Below are positions 1-7,870 of a stretch of 64,000 nt of DNA, piece by piece (position 1 is the first letter of the stretch; each line of letters opens with the position of its first letter). A program made the translations under genes and the position numbers. The stretch lies in assembly GCA_022792295.1 (NCBI GenBank), contig JAAWAR010000028.1, positions 25,842 through 89,841 on the forward strand. Direction: 5' to 3'. The notes beneath the pieces were generated by a model. The model was given only the letters and a program-made list of their open reading frames with translations. It was not told the DNA's origin and searched no databases. Origin of the DNA: Lachnospiraceae bacterium (lineage in GTDB: Bacteria; Bacillota; Clostridia; Lachnospirales; Lachnospiraceae).

Positions 1-293
1 TGAAGTTGAAAAAGCGGCAGCACAATAGCTCCTTTCTGCCTGCCGAAAAACATCTATCTGCAACATCCTGGTTTTCGGAACCTGCTGTTCAAGATTTGTA
101 GCACAGACGCACCTCGGGATGGGCTTGATCCCTACAGGCGAAAATCTCGAAACATACACGGATTCCTATATCAAATGGGCTTTTTGGAATGCCTTTCTGT
201 TTAGTATGATGGTCCTTCTGGGCCGCCACCAGCGGATTAATCGGCCTGTAAATATCGGAGGCCAGCCTGAATGGGCATCTGTAATTGGTAGTT
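1..293. other. left-edge region with no assignable gene
   Basis: No recognisable gene. A plus-strand frame is open from about 29 to the stop at 293-295; its first ATG is at 119 and has no clear Shine-Dalgarno sequence. It would encode a 58-residue peptide with a Trp/Phe/Met-rich hydrophobic middle. The minus-strand 78-residue ORF (89-325) begins inside the terminator hairpin and is unlikely to be real. This could be the tail of a decayed gene that begins left of the window. Confidence 0.4.
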
Positions 294-344
294 AAAAAAT
301 CCCGGAGCCGATGTACGCATCGCACATCGGCTCCGGGATTTTTT
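294..344. terminator. strong bidirectional intrinsic terminator
   Basis: A perfect 21-bp inverted repeat, with arms 294-314 and 324-344 and a 9-nt loop. It begins with A6 and ends with T6, so it can terminate on either strand. It lies just 3' of the HD-GYP response regulator (minus) and 3' of whatever runs in from the left edge. Confidence 0.9.
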
Positions 345-352
345 CAGTTAAA

Positions 353-1396
353 TTAACGAATCGAATCCGCCAGCTTTTCAAATTCCGGCCTTGCCTCTTT
401 AAAGCACTCCAAAAGCTTTGGATTGAACGCCCCGCACTCTCCATTTAAAATCATATGAAACGCCTGGTCTTTTGTAAAAGGCGGCTTGTATACACGTTCA
501 CAGATCAACGCGTCATAGCAGTCTGCAATCGACACGACCTGGGCACTGATCGGGATTTCCTCTCCCTGCAGGGCATCCGGGTAGCCTCTGCCATCCCATT
601 TTTCGTGGTGATGCAGCGCGATGTCGTAACAGTGCTTATAATACTCCTCATCCATGGAAGAAATCTGCTGAACGATCTCGGCGCCCTTCGTCGTATGCGT
701 CTTCATGATCTCAAATTCTTCCTTTGTGAGACGTCCCGGCTTCAGCAGGACAGAATCGGAAATGCTGATCTTTCCGACATCGTGCAAAACGGCCGCATCC
801 GCAATCGTATCAATATCATGATCCGTCAACCCATACTCCGGACAACGTCTTTTAACCACCACAAGCAGCACACGGGAAAATTCCCGAATACGGATCGTGT
901 GGGAGCCGGATTCCATGTTTCGAAATTCAACGATCGTCCCCAGCGTATTGATCAGCTGCGTGTTATGCTCCAAAAGCTTTTTGGTCTGCTCCTTGACAAG
1001 GTCTTCCAGATCATTCTTATATAAATACAGCTCTACAATATTTTTCACACGGCCGCGGACAATATCCGGATCAAACGGTTTGCTGATTATATCAGAAACA
1101 CCTAGATCGTAAGCTTTTTTTTGTACTTCAGAAGAAAAGTCCCCGGTTATCATAATGACCGGTATTTCCTTCATCATATCCTCGCGATGCATAAAATTGA
1201 GGACCTCAAAGCCATCCTTGACAGGCATGACAATGTCCAGAAGGATAGCGGCGATTATCGACCGGTTCTCTGCCAGGCACTGCTCCGCCTGCTCACCGTT
1301 TTCTGCCTCCAGCATTTCAAATTTCCCCATAAAAAGGGCCTTCAGCAGCTCCCGATTCAACTCTACGTCATCGACAATCAGCAGTTTATTTCTCAT
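353..1396 (-). CDS. response regulator with HD-GYP phosphodiesterase domain
   Basis: 347 aa. An N-terminal receiver domain (about 4-120) has the acidic pair after LLIVDD and phospho-acceptor Asp54 in LLDIVMP. A coiled linker (about 125-150) leads to an HD-GYP domain with HD at 205-206 (LHDVGKI) and the full HHxxxDGxGYP signature near 263-273. The family hydrolyses cyclic di-GMP, or related dinucleotides, when the receiver is phosphorylated. No histidine kinase lies next to it. The start follows a GGGGG Shine-Dalgarno and an AT-rich spacer. The gene is 67 bp downstream of the sortase on the same strand, so read-through is possible. The c-di-GMP specificity is family knowledge and cannot be seen here. 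Confidence 0.9.
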   Translation of the reverse strand: MRNKLLIVDDVELNRELLKALFMGKFEMLEAENGEQAEQCLAENRSIIAAILLDIVMPVKDGFEVLNFMHREDMMKEIPVIMITGDFSSEVQKKAYDLGVSDIISKPFDPDIVRGRVKNIVELYLYKNDLEDLVKEQTKKLLEHNTQLINTLGTIVEFRNMESGSHTIRIREFSRVLLVVVKRRCPEYGLTDHDIDTIADAAVLHDVGKISISDSVLLKPGRLTKEEFEIMKTHTTKGAEIVQQISSMDEEYYKHCYDIALHHHEKWDGRGYPDALQGEEIPISAQVVSIADCYDALICERVYKPPFTKDQAFHMILNGECGAFNPKLLECFKEARPEFEKLADSIR

Positions 1397-1463
1397 TATA
1401 TATACCCCCGATTGGTATTTTCGTATCCATCCGTTCCTTCTCCCTGCCGAGAAAGAACCGATT

Positions 1464-2300
1464 TTATTTTATCGTATTTGCCGTAAATTGTAAAGTTATT
1501 TTTTTACTAAGTTGACACCTGCTGCGAAAGCCTGCCCCTTCGATCTCTCCTGCAATTACAAAAAGCCTCCCATCCGGCCTTGTATATTCACACGTCATAA
1601 GCGTCACAAGCCGTTTGGGCCATTCGGGCAGAAATCCCGTATCATAGAGGCGTTCTTCACTCACATATTTTATAAACGCCTCATACTCCTCCTTTGTCTC
1701 TGCCAAAAGCTGCTTTGTAAATTCCTCTGTAAGCTCCCCGGCAGGACGGCATAGGACCGCCACAAGCCGATAGACGCCCGGTGTCTCCAGCGTATCAAAA
1801 CGGATGAGCGGATGCGCCCGGCCAAATTCCGGAGAAATATATTCATCCAATGCGCCGAACATGGCTCCGTTTTTCATGTGATGCCCATACAAAAGCACGT
1901 TTCTGCACTCTGCATCCCGCACGCAGGCCGCCTCCATATAGACCATGCCATACGCCGAAGGCGCCTTATCAAAGCCATGGTTCAAATAAAAATCCGGATC
2001 GGACGGTCTGCACATGACCGGGTAATCAACGGTCAGCCCCTCGATCCGAAGCCAGCCTGTCACATCCTCGTTTTCTGCAAGAAGGGGTGCATAGTCGGGA
2101 ATCAGCGGCTTAACCGCCCCTTCCGGCCCCGTTTTTTCCTCTTTCCTCTGCGTTTTGGCAGCCGCATATACCCGCGCCAGATCCTCCTCCCCTCTGCGGT
2201 ACTCTCCCACGCTCTCCAGATACTGCCTCCCACACCTGAGACATGCCCACACACTAAACACGGCAACCACACAGCGAAGTATGCCTCTTATTTTTTTCAT
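1464..2300 (-). CDS. class B sortase
   Basis: 278 aa membrane-anchored transpeptidase that joins sorting-signal proteins to the cell wall or to pilin partners. An N-terminal hydrophobic segment (about 5-23) serves as signal anchor. The catalytic triad is readable: His140 or His141 in LLYGHHM, Cys237 in LVTLMTC, and Arg245 in PDGRLF. The Cys followed by Glu-Tyr and the long helix between His and Cys (about 190-215) fit class B rather than class A. No substrate gene is adjacent. The only sorting signal found in the window is the FPKTG of the giant surface protein about 21 kb away, and pairing the two is inference. Confidence 0.9.
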   Translation of the reverse strand: MKKIRGILRCVVAVFSVWACLRCGRQYLESVGEYRRGEEDLARVYAAAKTQRKEEKTGPEGAVKPLIPDYAPLLAENEDVTGWLRIEGLTVDYPVMCRPSDPDFYLNHGFDKAPSAYGMVYMEAACVRDAECRNVLLYGHHMKNGAMFGALDEYISPEFGRAHPLIRFDTLETPGVYRLVAVLCRPAGELTEEFTKQLLAETKEEYEAFIKYVSEERLYDTGFLPEWPKRLVTLMTCEYTRPDGRLFVIAGEIEGAGFRSRCQLSKKITLQFTANTIK

Positions 2301-2355
2301 TATTCTTCCTCCGGGATTTTCCTGAATCCGATTATAATTTTTGTGACTGCCGCCG

Positions 2356-2384
2356 TTGGCGGAGATAAAGATTTGTGATAGAAT
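2356..2384 (+). promoter_or_regulatory. sigma-A-type promoter for the metallo-hydrolase gene
   Basis: A -35 of TTGGCG (2356-2361), a 17-bp spacer and a -10 of TAGAAT (2379-2384) lie about 30 bp upstream of the start at 2415. Confidence 0.5.
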
Positions 2385-2414
2385 GAATTATAAAGAAAGA
2401 AAAGGAGTGATTTT

Positions 2415-3038
2415 ATGCGTACACTTACCCTTACCTGGCACGGCCATTCCTGCTTTTCGGCAGAGGCAGACAGCTTCCATGTTGTTTTTGATCCGTATTC
2501 ACCGGACAGTGTCCCCGGACTTAAGCCGCTGTCTCTGACCGCCGATCTGGTCCTTTCAAGCCACGAGCACCGGGACCACCAATGCCCGGAGGCAGTCTCT
2601 CTCTCAGGAAAGGAAGCAGACTGCCCGTTTCAAATCGAAACCATCGACTCCTTCCATGACGACGCCGGCGGGAGCCTGCGCGGAACAAACCGCATCCATA
2701 TTCTCACGGCCGGCGGTCTCCGGCTCGCCCATATGGGTGACATCGGATGCACGTTAGAGAGTGCGCAGCTTGAACGGTTAAAAGATCTCGATGTGCTCCT
2801 GCTGCCTGTCGGCGGCTACTACACCATTGATGCCTCCCAGGCAAAGGCACTCGAAGGTATCCTTCGTCCGCGCGTGACCATCCCGATGCATTACCGGACC
2901 GCAAACTTTGGCTATCCGGTCATCAGCACGCTTGACGCGTACACGCAGCTTTGTGATGATGTGGTCATCTATGACACAAATGTACTCACGATCGACAAAC
3001 AAACAAAGCCACAGACGGCCATCCTGACGCTTTCTTAG
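2415..3038 (+). CDS. MBL-fold metal-dependent hydrolase (UlaG/UPF0173-like)
   Basis: 207 aa cytoplasmic metallo-beta-lactamase-fold protein. The metal-binding HxHxDH signature is at 50-55 (SHEHRDH). Further ligands are likely at the HMGDIG segment and at the PMHYR segment near the C-terminus. The early WHGHSCF strand is typical of UlaG-like hydrolases. Substrate unknown. The start at 2415 has AAAGGAG eight bases upstream; the ORF frame at 2356 in the track is a different frame. It is a single-gene unit convergent with the radical SAM gene. Confidence 0.85.
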   Translation: MRTLTLTWHGHSCFSAEADSFHVVFDPYSPDSVPGLKPLSLTADLVLSSHEHRDHQCPEAVSLSGKEADCPFQIETIDSFHDDAGGSLRGTNRIHILTAGGLRLAHMGDIGCTLESAQLERLKDLDVLLLPVGGYYTIDASQAKALEGILRPRVTIPMHYRTANFGYPVISTLDAYTQLCDDVVIYDTNVLTIDKQTKPQTAILTLS

Positions 3039-3070
3039 ATGCCTTTCTTTGGCCTTACCCTGGCTGAGCG

Positions 3071-3946
3071 TCAGATATGCCGCCGCCATTCTTCCATGCG
3101 GTAGCGTTTTTTTGCCCGGGTCTCCTCAAGGCTGGCCAGCATCCGCGGGATATCTTCATTGAATGTTCCCGCGAGCACTACATAATTAGAAGCGTGGTTC
3201 GTGCGGAAGATTGTCCCCGGCGAATCCACATGTGAGAGGAACAGTTCCATTTCCTCAACAATTTCATCCGGTGTGATGAGCTCCATTTCTCCTTTTTTTA
3301 CTTCCTCGTTCATCTGCGTCCCTTCATACAGACGCAGTGTCAAAAAGGAGGCATACTCCGGATTCATGGCGCTTATCAAGGCGGCGGATTCGACCGCATG
3401 CCTGCGGATCCCCTTTCTGCCGCCTAGGCCGGAGATCAACGTGACCGACGTCTTTAATCCACACCGTTTCAGCTTCTGTCCGGCGGCGGCGAGCTCTGCC
3501 GCCGTCACCTCCTTGTGGATATGCGAAAGCACGGCATCATCCCCGGACTCTGCTCCCAGATAGATTAGCTGCAGACCGGCCGCCGCCAAAGCCTTCAATT
3601 CCGCCTCCGGCTTTTTTAATACATCCTTTGCGGTCCCGTAGGATGAAACACGCTCCACTGCGGGAAATCTCTCGTAGACATATCCCAAAAGCTCGAGCAG
3701 CAGCTCCGTTTTGACCACCAGTGCATCCCCGTCCGCAAAAAACACTCTGCGCACAAGAGGACCATACTGTCTGCGTGCCTCCTCAAGATCCTGCAGGATT
3801 TCCTCCCGTGTCCGTACACGGAATTTTTTCTCCCGGTACATGTTGCAGAATGTACACGCATTATGCGCACATCCGATTGTCACCTGGATGATCAGACTGT
3901 ACGCCTCACTGGGCGGTCGGTATAAGACTCCTTCGTATTCAAGCAT
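3071..3946 (-). CDS. radical SAM protein with CX4CX2C cluster motif
   Basis: 291 aa. The Fe-S/SAM motif is Cys26, Cys31 and Cys34 (CAHNACTFC), so the first gap is four residues rather than the usual three. This variant with a following Met-Tyr occurs in a recognised group of uncharacterised clostridial radical SAM enzymes. A GAESG strand and a second GLGG strand complete the SAM-binding half-barrel. No B12 domain or extra cluster-binding Cys motif is seen. It is last in the LRR-VWA-AAA operon, 24 bp after the ATPase gene, with AAAGGAGAGG upstream of the start. Reaction unknown. Confidence 0.8.
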   Translation of the reverse strand: MLEYEGVLYRPPSEAYSLIIQVTIGCAHNACTFCNMYREKKFRVRTREEILQDLEEARRQYGPLVRRVFFADGDALVVKTELLLELLGYVYERFPAVERVSSYGTAKDVLKKPEAELKALAAAGLQLIYLGAESGDDAVLSHIHKEVTAAELAAAGQKLKRCGLKTSVTLISGLGGRKGIRRHAVESAALISAMNPEYASFLTLRLYEGTQMNEEVKKGEMELITPDEIVEEMELFLSHVDSPGTIFRTNHASNYVVLAGTFNEDIPRMLASLEETRAKKRYRMEEWRRHI

Positions 3947-3970
3947 ATCGGTTTTTCTTCCTCTCCTTTT

Positions 3971-5491
3971 CTAAAAGCCCAGCCGCTCAAGCCGGCTCTT
4001 AAGCCCTTTCTCTCTTTCCTCAAATAAAAGCCGTTTGTTGTAGCGATAGTAGCGCTCGCAGTCGTACTCCTCCAAAAACCGGACCGCATAATAGCTGCTG
4101 TTCAGCTCCGTAATGAAGATCACCATCTCCTGGCTATCACCAAACGCCCCCTCCATAAAGTCAAAGGCGGCTTCCAGCTTTTTGAGCACATTCCGGCAAA
4201 GCTCCTCATATCTGTCCCTCTCCTTATCAAACCGTTCGGCAAAGCACGCAAACACCGGTTCCCAGGCTGTAAGAGATCCGGCCTTGGCCTCCTGCAGGCA
4301 GCGGTTTAATGTTTCCGCCACATCCCGGAGGCGGTAATCCTCGGCGCGCGTTAAGAGTCCCGCCTTTTTCTTTTTTTCATGTTCGGATCTGAACGCTTCA
4401 AGAAGCCGCTCAAAGCGCATAAGCGGCGTAAGCATCCCTTCTGCCGTACCCGCAGACTCCGCTTGGAATTCCTTCAATTTTTCAAATAAAAGCTCCAGGT
4501 ATTCCTCCCTTTGCCCCACATCTTTGAAGGCCGTCTCAAGCCTTGAAAGAAGCAGGCTGACGATCGAAAGCCTTTCATCGAACTCCGCCCTGCCGGCCCG
4601 TTCCAAAAGCCCCTGGCTGCAGGCTCCGCACAGCATTTCATCAAGCTGGTATTCGGCCTGGTACCGTTTATAAAGCTCTAAATAATTCGCGAAATCCCTG
4701 GCAATCTTTTCATGCTGAAGATACTGGCCGATCACTTCGCGGTCCGCCTCCATGTTGTTTTTCTCATATACCCCAAGGAATCTTGACAGATCCTCCCAGC
4801 CGCGGGGCGTCGCAAACCGCTTTCCATTCACGGTCGTCTCTGTCCGGCAAACGTACTCTGGCTTTGCCGTCAGGTAGGACAGAATAGCCGGATGCAGGTT
4901 TACCTGCTTTGCATATTCCTTCCATACCTCAAAATCGGCCTCCACCTCGATCTTCTTTACCCGGTCTAACGTTGCAAGGTCGAACTCCCGCACAGATTTA
5001 TTGTATTCCGGCGGATTTCCGGCTGCCGCGATGATCCAGCCGTCTGGAATTTTATGGTTCCCGAAGCTTTTATACTGCAAAAACTGCAGCATGGCCGGAG
5101 CAAGCGTCTCGGATACACAGTTAATCTCATCAATGAACAAAAGCCCTTCCGTTAGTCCCGTCTCCTCCATCCGTTCATAGACAGAGGCAACGATTTCACT
5201 CATCGTATATTCGGTCACATGTCTTTTTTTTCCGCCGAATTCCTTCTCGGAGATAAACGGCAGGCCGATCGCACTCTGCCTTGTATGGTGCGTGATCGTA
5301 TAGGAGACAAGCGCAATTCTGCACTCTCTCGCAACCTGTTCCATGATCTGTGTTTTCCCGATTCCAGGCGGTCCGATCAAAAGAAGCGGCCGCTGCTGCA
5401 TCGGCGGGATCTCATATTCGCCGTGTGCATCCTTAAAAAGATATGCCGCAATCGTATTTTTTATCTCCTGTTTTGCCCGCTTAATGTTCAT
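3971..5491 (-). CDS. MoxR-like AAA+ ATPase
   Basis: 506 aa. Walker A GPPGIGKT is at 40-47, Walker B LLFIDEIN at about 117-123, and sensor 1 AAAGNPP near 157-161. The first 180 residues form the ATPase core. The remaining 300 are Glu/Lys-rich helices of unknown role. MoxR-type ATPases remodel or load metal into partner proteins, usually a VWA protein encoded next door, as here. Start chosen at ATG 5491, which has AGGAGTG just upstream and overlaps the VWA stop by 11 bp. The track's longer start at 5545 would lie deep inside the VWA gene. Confidence 0.85.
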   Translation of the reverse strand: MNIKRAKQEIKNTIAAYLFKDAHGEYEIPPMQQRPLLLIGPPGIGKTQIMEQVARECRIALVSYTITHHTRQSAIGLPFISEKEFGGKKRHVTEYTMSEIVASVYERMEETGLTEGLLFIDEINCVSETLAPAMLQFLQYKSFGNHKIPDGWIIAAAGNPPEYNKSVREFDLATLDRVKKIEVEADFEVWKEYAKQVNLHPAILSYLTAKPEYVCRTETTVNGKRFATPRGWEDLSRFLGVYEKNNMEADREVIGQYLQHEKIARDFANYLELYKRYQAEYQLDEMLCGACSQGLLERAGRAEFDERLSIVSLLLSRLETAFKDVGQREEYLELLFEKLKEFQAESAGTAEGMLTPLMRFERLLEAFRSEHEKKKKAGLLTRAEDYRLRDVAETLNRCLQEAKAGSLTAWEPVFACFAERFDKERDRYEELCRNVLKKLEAAFDFMEGAFGDSQEMVIFITELNSSYYAVRFLEEYDCERYYRYNKRLLFEEREKGLKSRLERLGF

Positions 5492-6857
5492 ATGGCATAC
5501 ACTCCTGTTTCCCACATCCCGTCTCCATAAGCTCCTCTGCATCAAGCACCACCTTCATGGCCCAGGGCGGCACATCCGCATCTGTAAACCGGTCCCGGAC
5601 AAACACAAACGCCGTATCGAAAGGCGGCATTTTAACCGGAAAAATCCCACGGCCGTCCGTAAAGTATAAGAGCCCTTTTAACCTGTCAAACCGCCCCTCC
5701 CGGATTAGCTGCTCTACATAAAGGAACGCCGGCCTGAAATCGGTACCGCCAAGCCCGCAAAGCTCCAGTCCGTCCATATAGGAAAGAAGCGACTCCCGGT
5801 CTTCGATCTTCACATCCTGGCGTACCTTGTCATCACACTGGATTATATGGATGTTTACTTTTTTAAAAAAGCTTTCCGACTCTGCCAGGACCGTATACGT
5901 CTCCTCCAGAAAGCGCTTTACCAGCTCGCCCGAGCAGGACATGGATGTATCAATTACGACGGCAAAGTCCTCGACCTTTCGGATTTCCCGTGTCTCAAGC
6001 GGCTCGATGAGCGGCATATTTTTATAAAGACTTAAGCCATACGTATAAAACACATAGTCGAATGCGTCCGGGTCCACTTGGAGCGCCTCTCTCTGCACGG
6101 AAAATTTCCGCAGAAAGCTTCGGTAGTCATATCTCTCTCTGTTCTCCACCGCCAGATGCTCTTTGAAATCCTTCTCTCCGTCTGACGCCTCGCCGGTCTG
6201 TGCCTCCAATTCCATTTGAACCCTGGCACGCATCTCATCCCAGTCTTCTTTGCTGTTTCTCGGCAGAGCCCTGGAGTGCGGTTTTTCTCTCTGCTCCCAG
6301 AGCGTATGGTCATCCCGGCAGAATTCCACACATAGCCGCTCCCGGTCTTTTTCCGAGAGTCCCTGCAGCGCCCGGTAAACGCTCTCGGCGTTTAAGACGG
6401 CCAGCTCCTGTTCCAGATGTCCGTAAAGTTCCCGACGCAGGGAAGGGATCGGAAGATGCACACACGCTTTTTTTAACCCATCTGCCAAAGCCTCTACGGA
6501 GATGTCACATGCCAGGCTCCAAAGCTCGGGATCCCTCCATTTTCTCGCCCACATATGGCCAAACAGGCAGTGGAACAGCGTATGAAGACAGGCCCGATTT
6601 ATATAAATCCGGTTTTTTCGGTACAATTCGGCTATAAACTCCATCTGATAGAACAGCCGGCTGCCGTCTGTCCCCAGACCGCAGATCTTCCCGTCCGGCA
6701 CGGGGGTTAGGGCGTTCAGTGGAACATCCAGAAAGCGCATCGAGAGATACAGTTCATTCCTCGCATCCCGCAGAATCTCCCCACATACATCGGCCAGCTC
6801 CAAAAGGGCCGTTTGTTCTTTCCATATTGGCGATACGTATGCATCCAGTTCCTGCAT
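5481..6857 (-). CDS. VWA protein with degenerate zincin-like N-terminal domain (DUF2201-like)
   Basis: 458 aa. The C-terminal third is a von Willebrand factor A domain with MIDAS motif DTSMS at 303-307 and a later GGTDF (Thr) loop. The N-terminal half resembles the putative metallopeptidase domain usually joined to this VWA type. Its helix reads HTLFHCLFGH (92-101), so the HExxH Glu is replaced by Thr, which argues against peptidase activity. A charged linker (about 205-235) separates the halves. Start ATG at 6857 has AAAGGAGAG upstream. It overlaps the ATPase gene by 11 bp, consistent with a translationally coupled ATPase/VWA pair. Confidence 0.8.
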   Translation of the reverse strand: MQELDAYVSPIWKEQTALLELADVCGEILRDARNELYLSMRFLDVPLNALTPVPDGKICGLGTDGSRLFYQMEFIAELYRKNRIYINRACLHTLFHCLFGHMWARKWRDPELWSLACDISVEALADGLKKACVHLPIPSLRRELYGHLEQELAVLNAESVYRALQGLSEKDRERLCVEFCRDDHTLWEQREKPHSRALPRNSKEDWDEMRARVQMELEAQTGEASDGEKDFKEHLAVENRERYDYRSFLRKFSVQREALQVDPDAFDYVFYTYGLSLYKNMPLIEPLETREIRKVEDFAVVIDTSMSCSGELVKRFLEETYTVLAESESFFKKVNIHIIQCDDKVRQDVKIEDRESLLSYMDGLELCGLGGTDFRPAFLYVEQLIREGRFDRLKGLLYFTDGRGIFPVKMPPFDTAFVFVRDRFTDADVPPWAMKVVLDAEELMETGCGKQECMPYEH

Positions 6858-6889
6858 GGCCGGCTCTCCTTTCTGGATTTTGTCACCGC

Positions 6890-7813
6890 TTAGCCTTTGG
6901 TCAGGCCGTAACGAAACTTCTTTTTTTCGGGCAAAAGGACCTCATGGCGGTAATTCGTAAGAAGGCCCACAAGCTCCGGAAGGCGGCGGCGCGACGCCTC
7001 GGCCAGGAGCGTCTTTACCGCCTCGGACGAAAGACCGGCCTCACCGGATTCGTCTTTCCCGAAGCGGCCAAGCAGCCATTTAAAGCTTTCCCCGTCTGAC
7101 AAACAGCCGGATAATACCTCCTGCAGTCTTTCCTGCAGAAACGTTTCATACTGTGTCCTGGCATTTTTTGACAACGCATACGGGAAACGCAGGCGGCACA
7201 GGGCAATCTCTGCGGCCAGGCAGACCTCCTCCTCCGCCTTCTCATACACAAAAAGCCCGTCGTATTTATCAAACTGCAGCCGTCTGTCCACAAAACAATA
7301 GCGGTATTTCTGACCGCTTCCATGGATATTGGAAACTGTGATCCGCGCCGGCGTGTTCTCTACGGCCTCATCGTAGTAAGCCGGAAAAATCAGCCGTGCC
7401 GCCTCGTATTCTTCCCTTTCTTTGTCAGACAAAAGGCAGTGAACCATCATGCGTCCGTTCTGCTCGGTGACAAAATCGCGAAGCAAAGATCGGCCATCCG
7501 CATTCATATGCACAAACAGTTCCTTAAGACGATGACAGCCGTTTAACACACCGCCTCCGATTTCCAGGGTATCCGCATAAAAATGGAGTTCGCGAAGCCG
7601 GTCACAGCCGTAAAACGCATACCGCCCGATTTTTTTAAGCGTTTGCGGCAGAAAGATCTGTTCCGCCATGCTCCCGGCAAAAGCCCTGTCAAAGAGCTCC
7701 GTAACGGGCAGATCTCCAAGCCGTTTTGGCACAATGGCGCAGGCATTGTCTTTTAAAAGACCTGTTATACAGGCTCCCCCGTTTCGTTCTGTATATGCAA
7801 AAGATGTTTCCAT
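6890..7813 (-). CDS. BspA-type leucine-rich-repeat protein, no signal peptide
   Basis: 307 aa. Residues about 15-105 carry BspA/LRR_5-like units, recognised by repeated I-LP-TLKKIG-YAFYGC and L-EL-F patterns. The middle and C-terminal parts are mixed helices with a pair resembling an ankyrin-like hairpin near 265-290. There is no signal peptide or membrane segment, so it is probably cytosolic, unlike most surface BspA proteins. It is the first gene of the LRR-VWA-AAA-radical SAM operon, 32 bp before the VWA gene. It may recruit substrate for the ATPase/VWA pair; that role is inference from position only. Confidence 0.7.
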   Translation of the reverse strand: METSFAYTERNGGACITGLLKDNACAIVPKRLGDLPVTELFDRAFAGSMAEQIFLPQTLKKIGRYAFYGCDRLRELHFYADTLEIGGGVLNGCHRLKELFVHMNADGRSLLRDFVTEQNGRMMVHCLLSDKEREEYEAARLIFPAYYDEAVENTPARITVSNIHGSGQKYRYCFVDRRLQFDKYDGLFVYEKAEEEVCLAAEIALCRLRFPYALSKNARTQYETFLQERLQEVLSGCLSDGESFKWLLGRFGKDESGEAGLSSEAVKTLLAEASRRRLPELVGLLTNYRHEVLLPEKKKFRYGLTKG

Positions 7814-7870
7814 ATTTTTCTCCCGATGCAGCCCATGCCGGCTGCTTCTATGCCGGCCTGCCTAAGCCGC

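Noticed and set aside
89-325. 78-aa minus-strand ORF
   Set aside because: It begins within the loop and arm of a perfect terminator hairpin and has no ribosome binding site.
1397-1463. Terminator between sortase and HD-GYP genes
   Set aside because: A weak stem (GTTCTTTCTC/GAGAAGGAAC) exists, but the minus strand has no T run after it.
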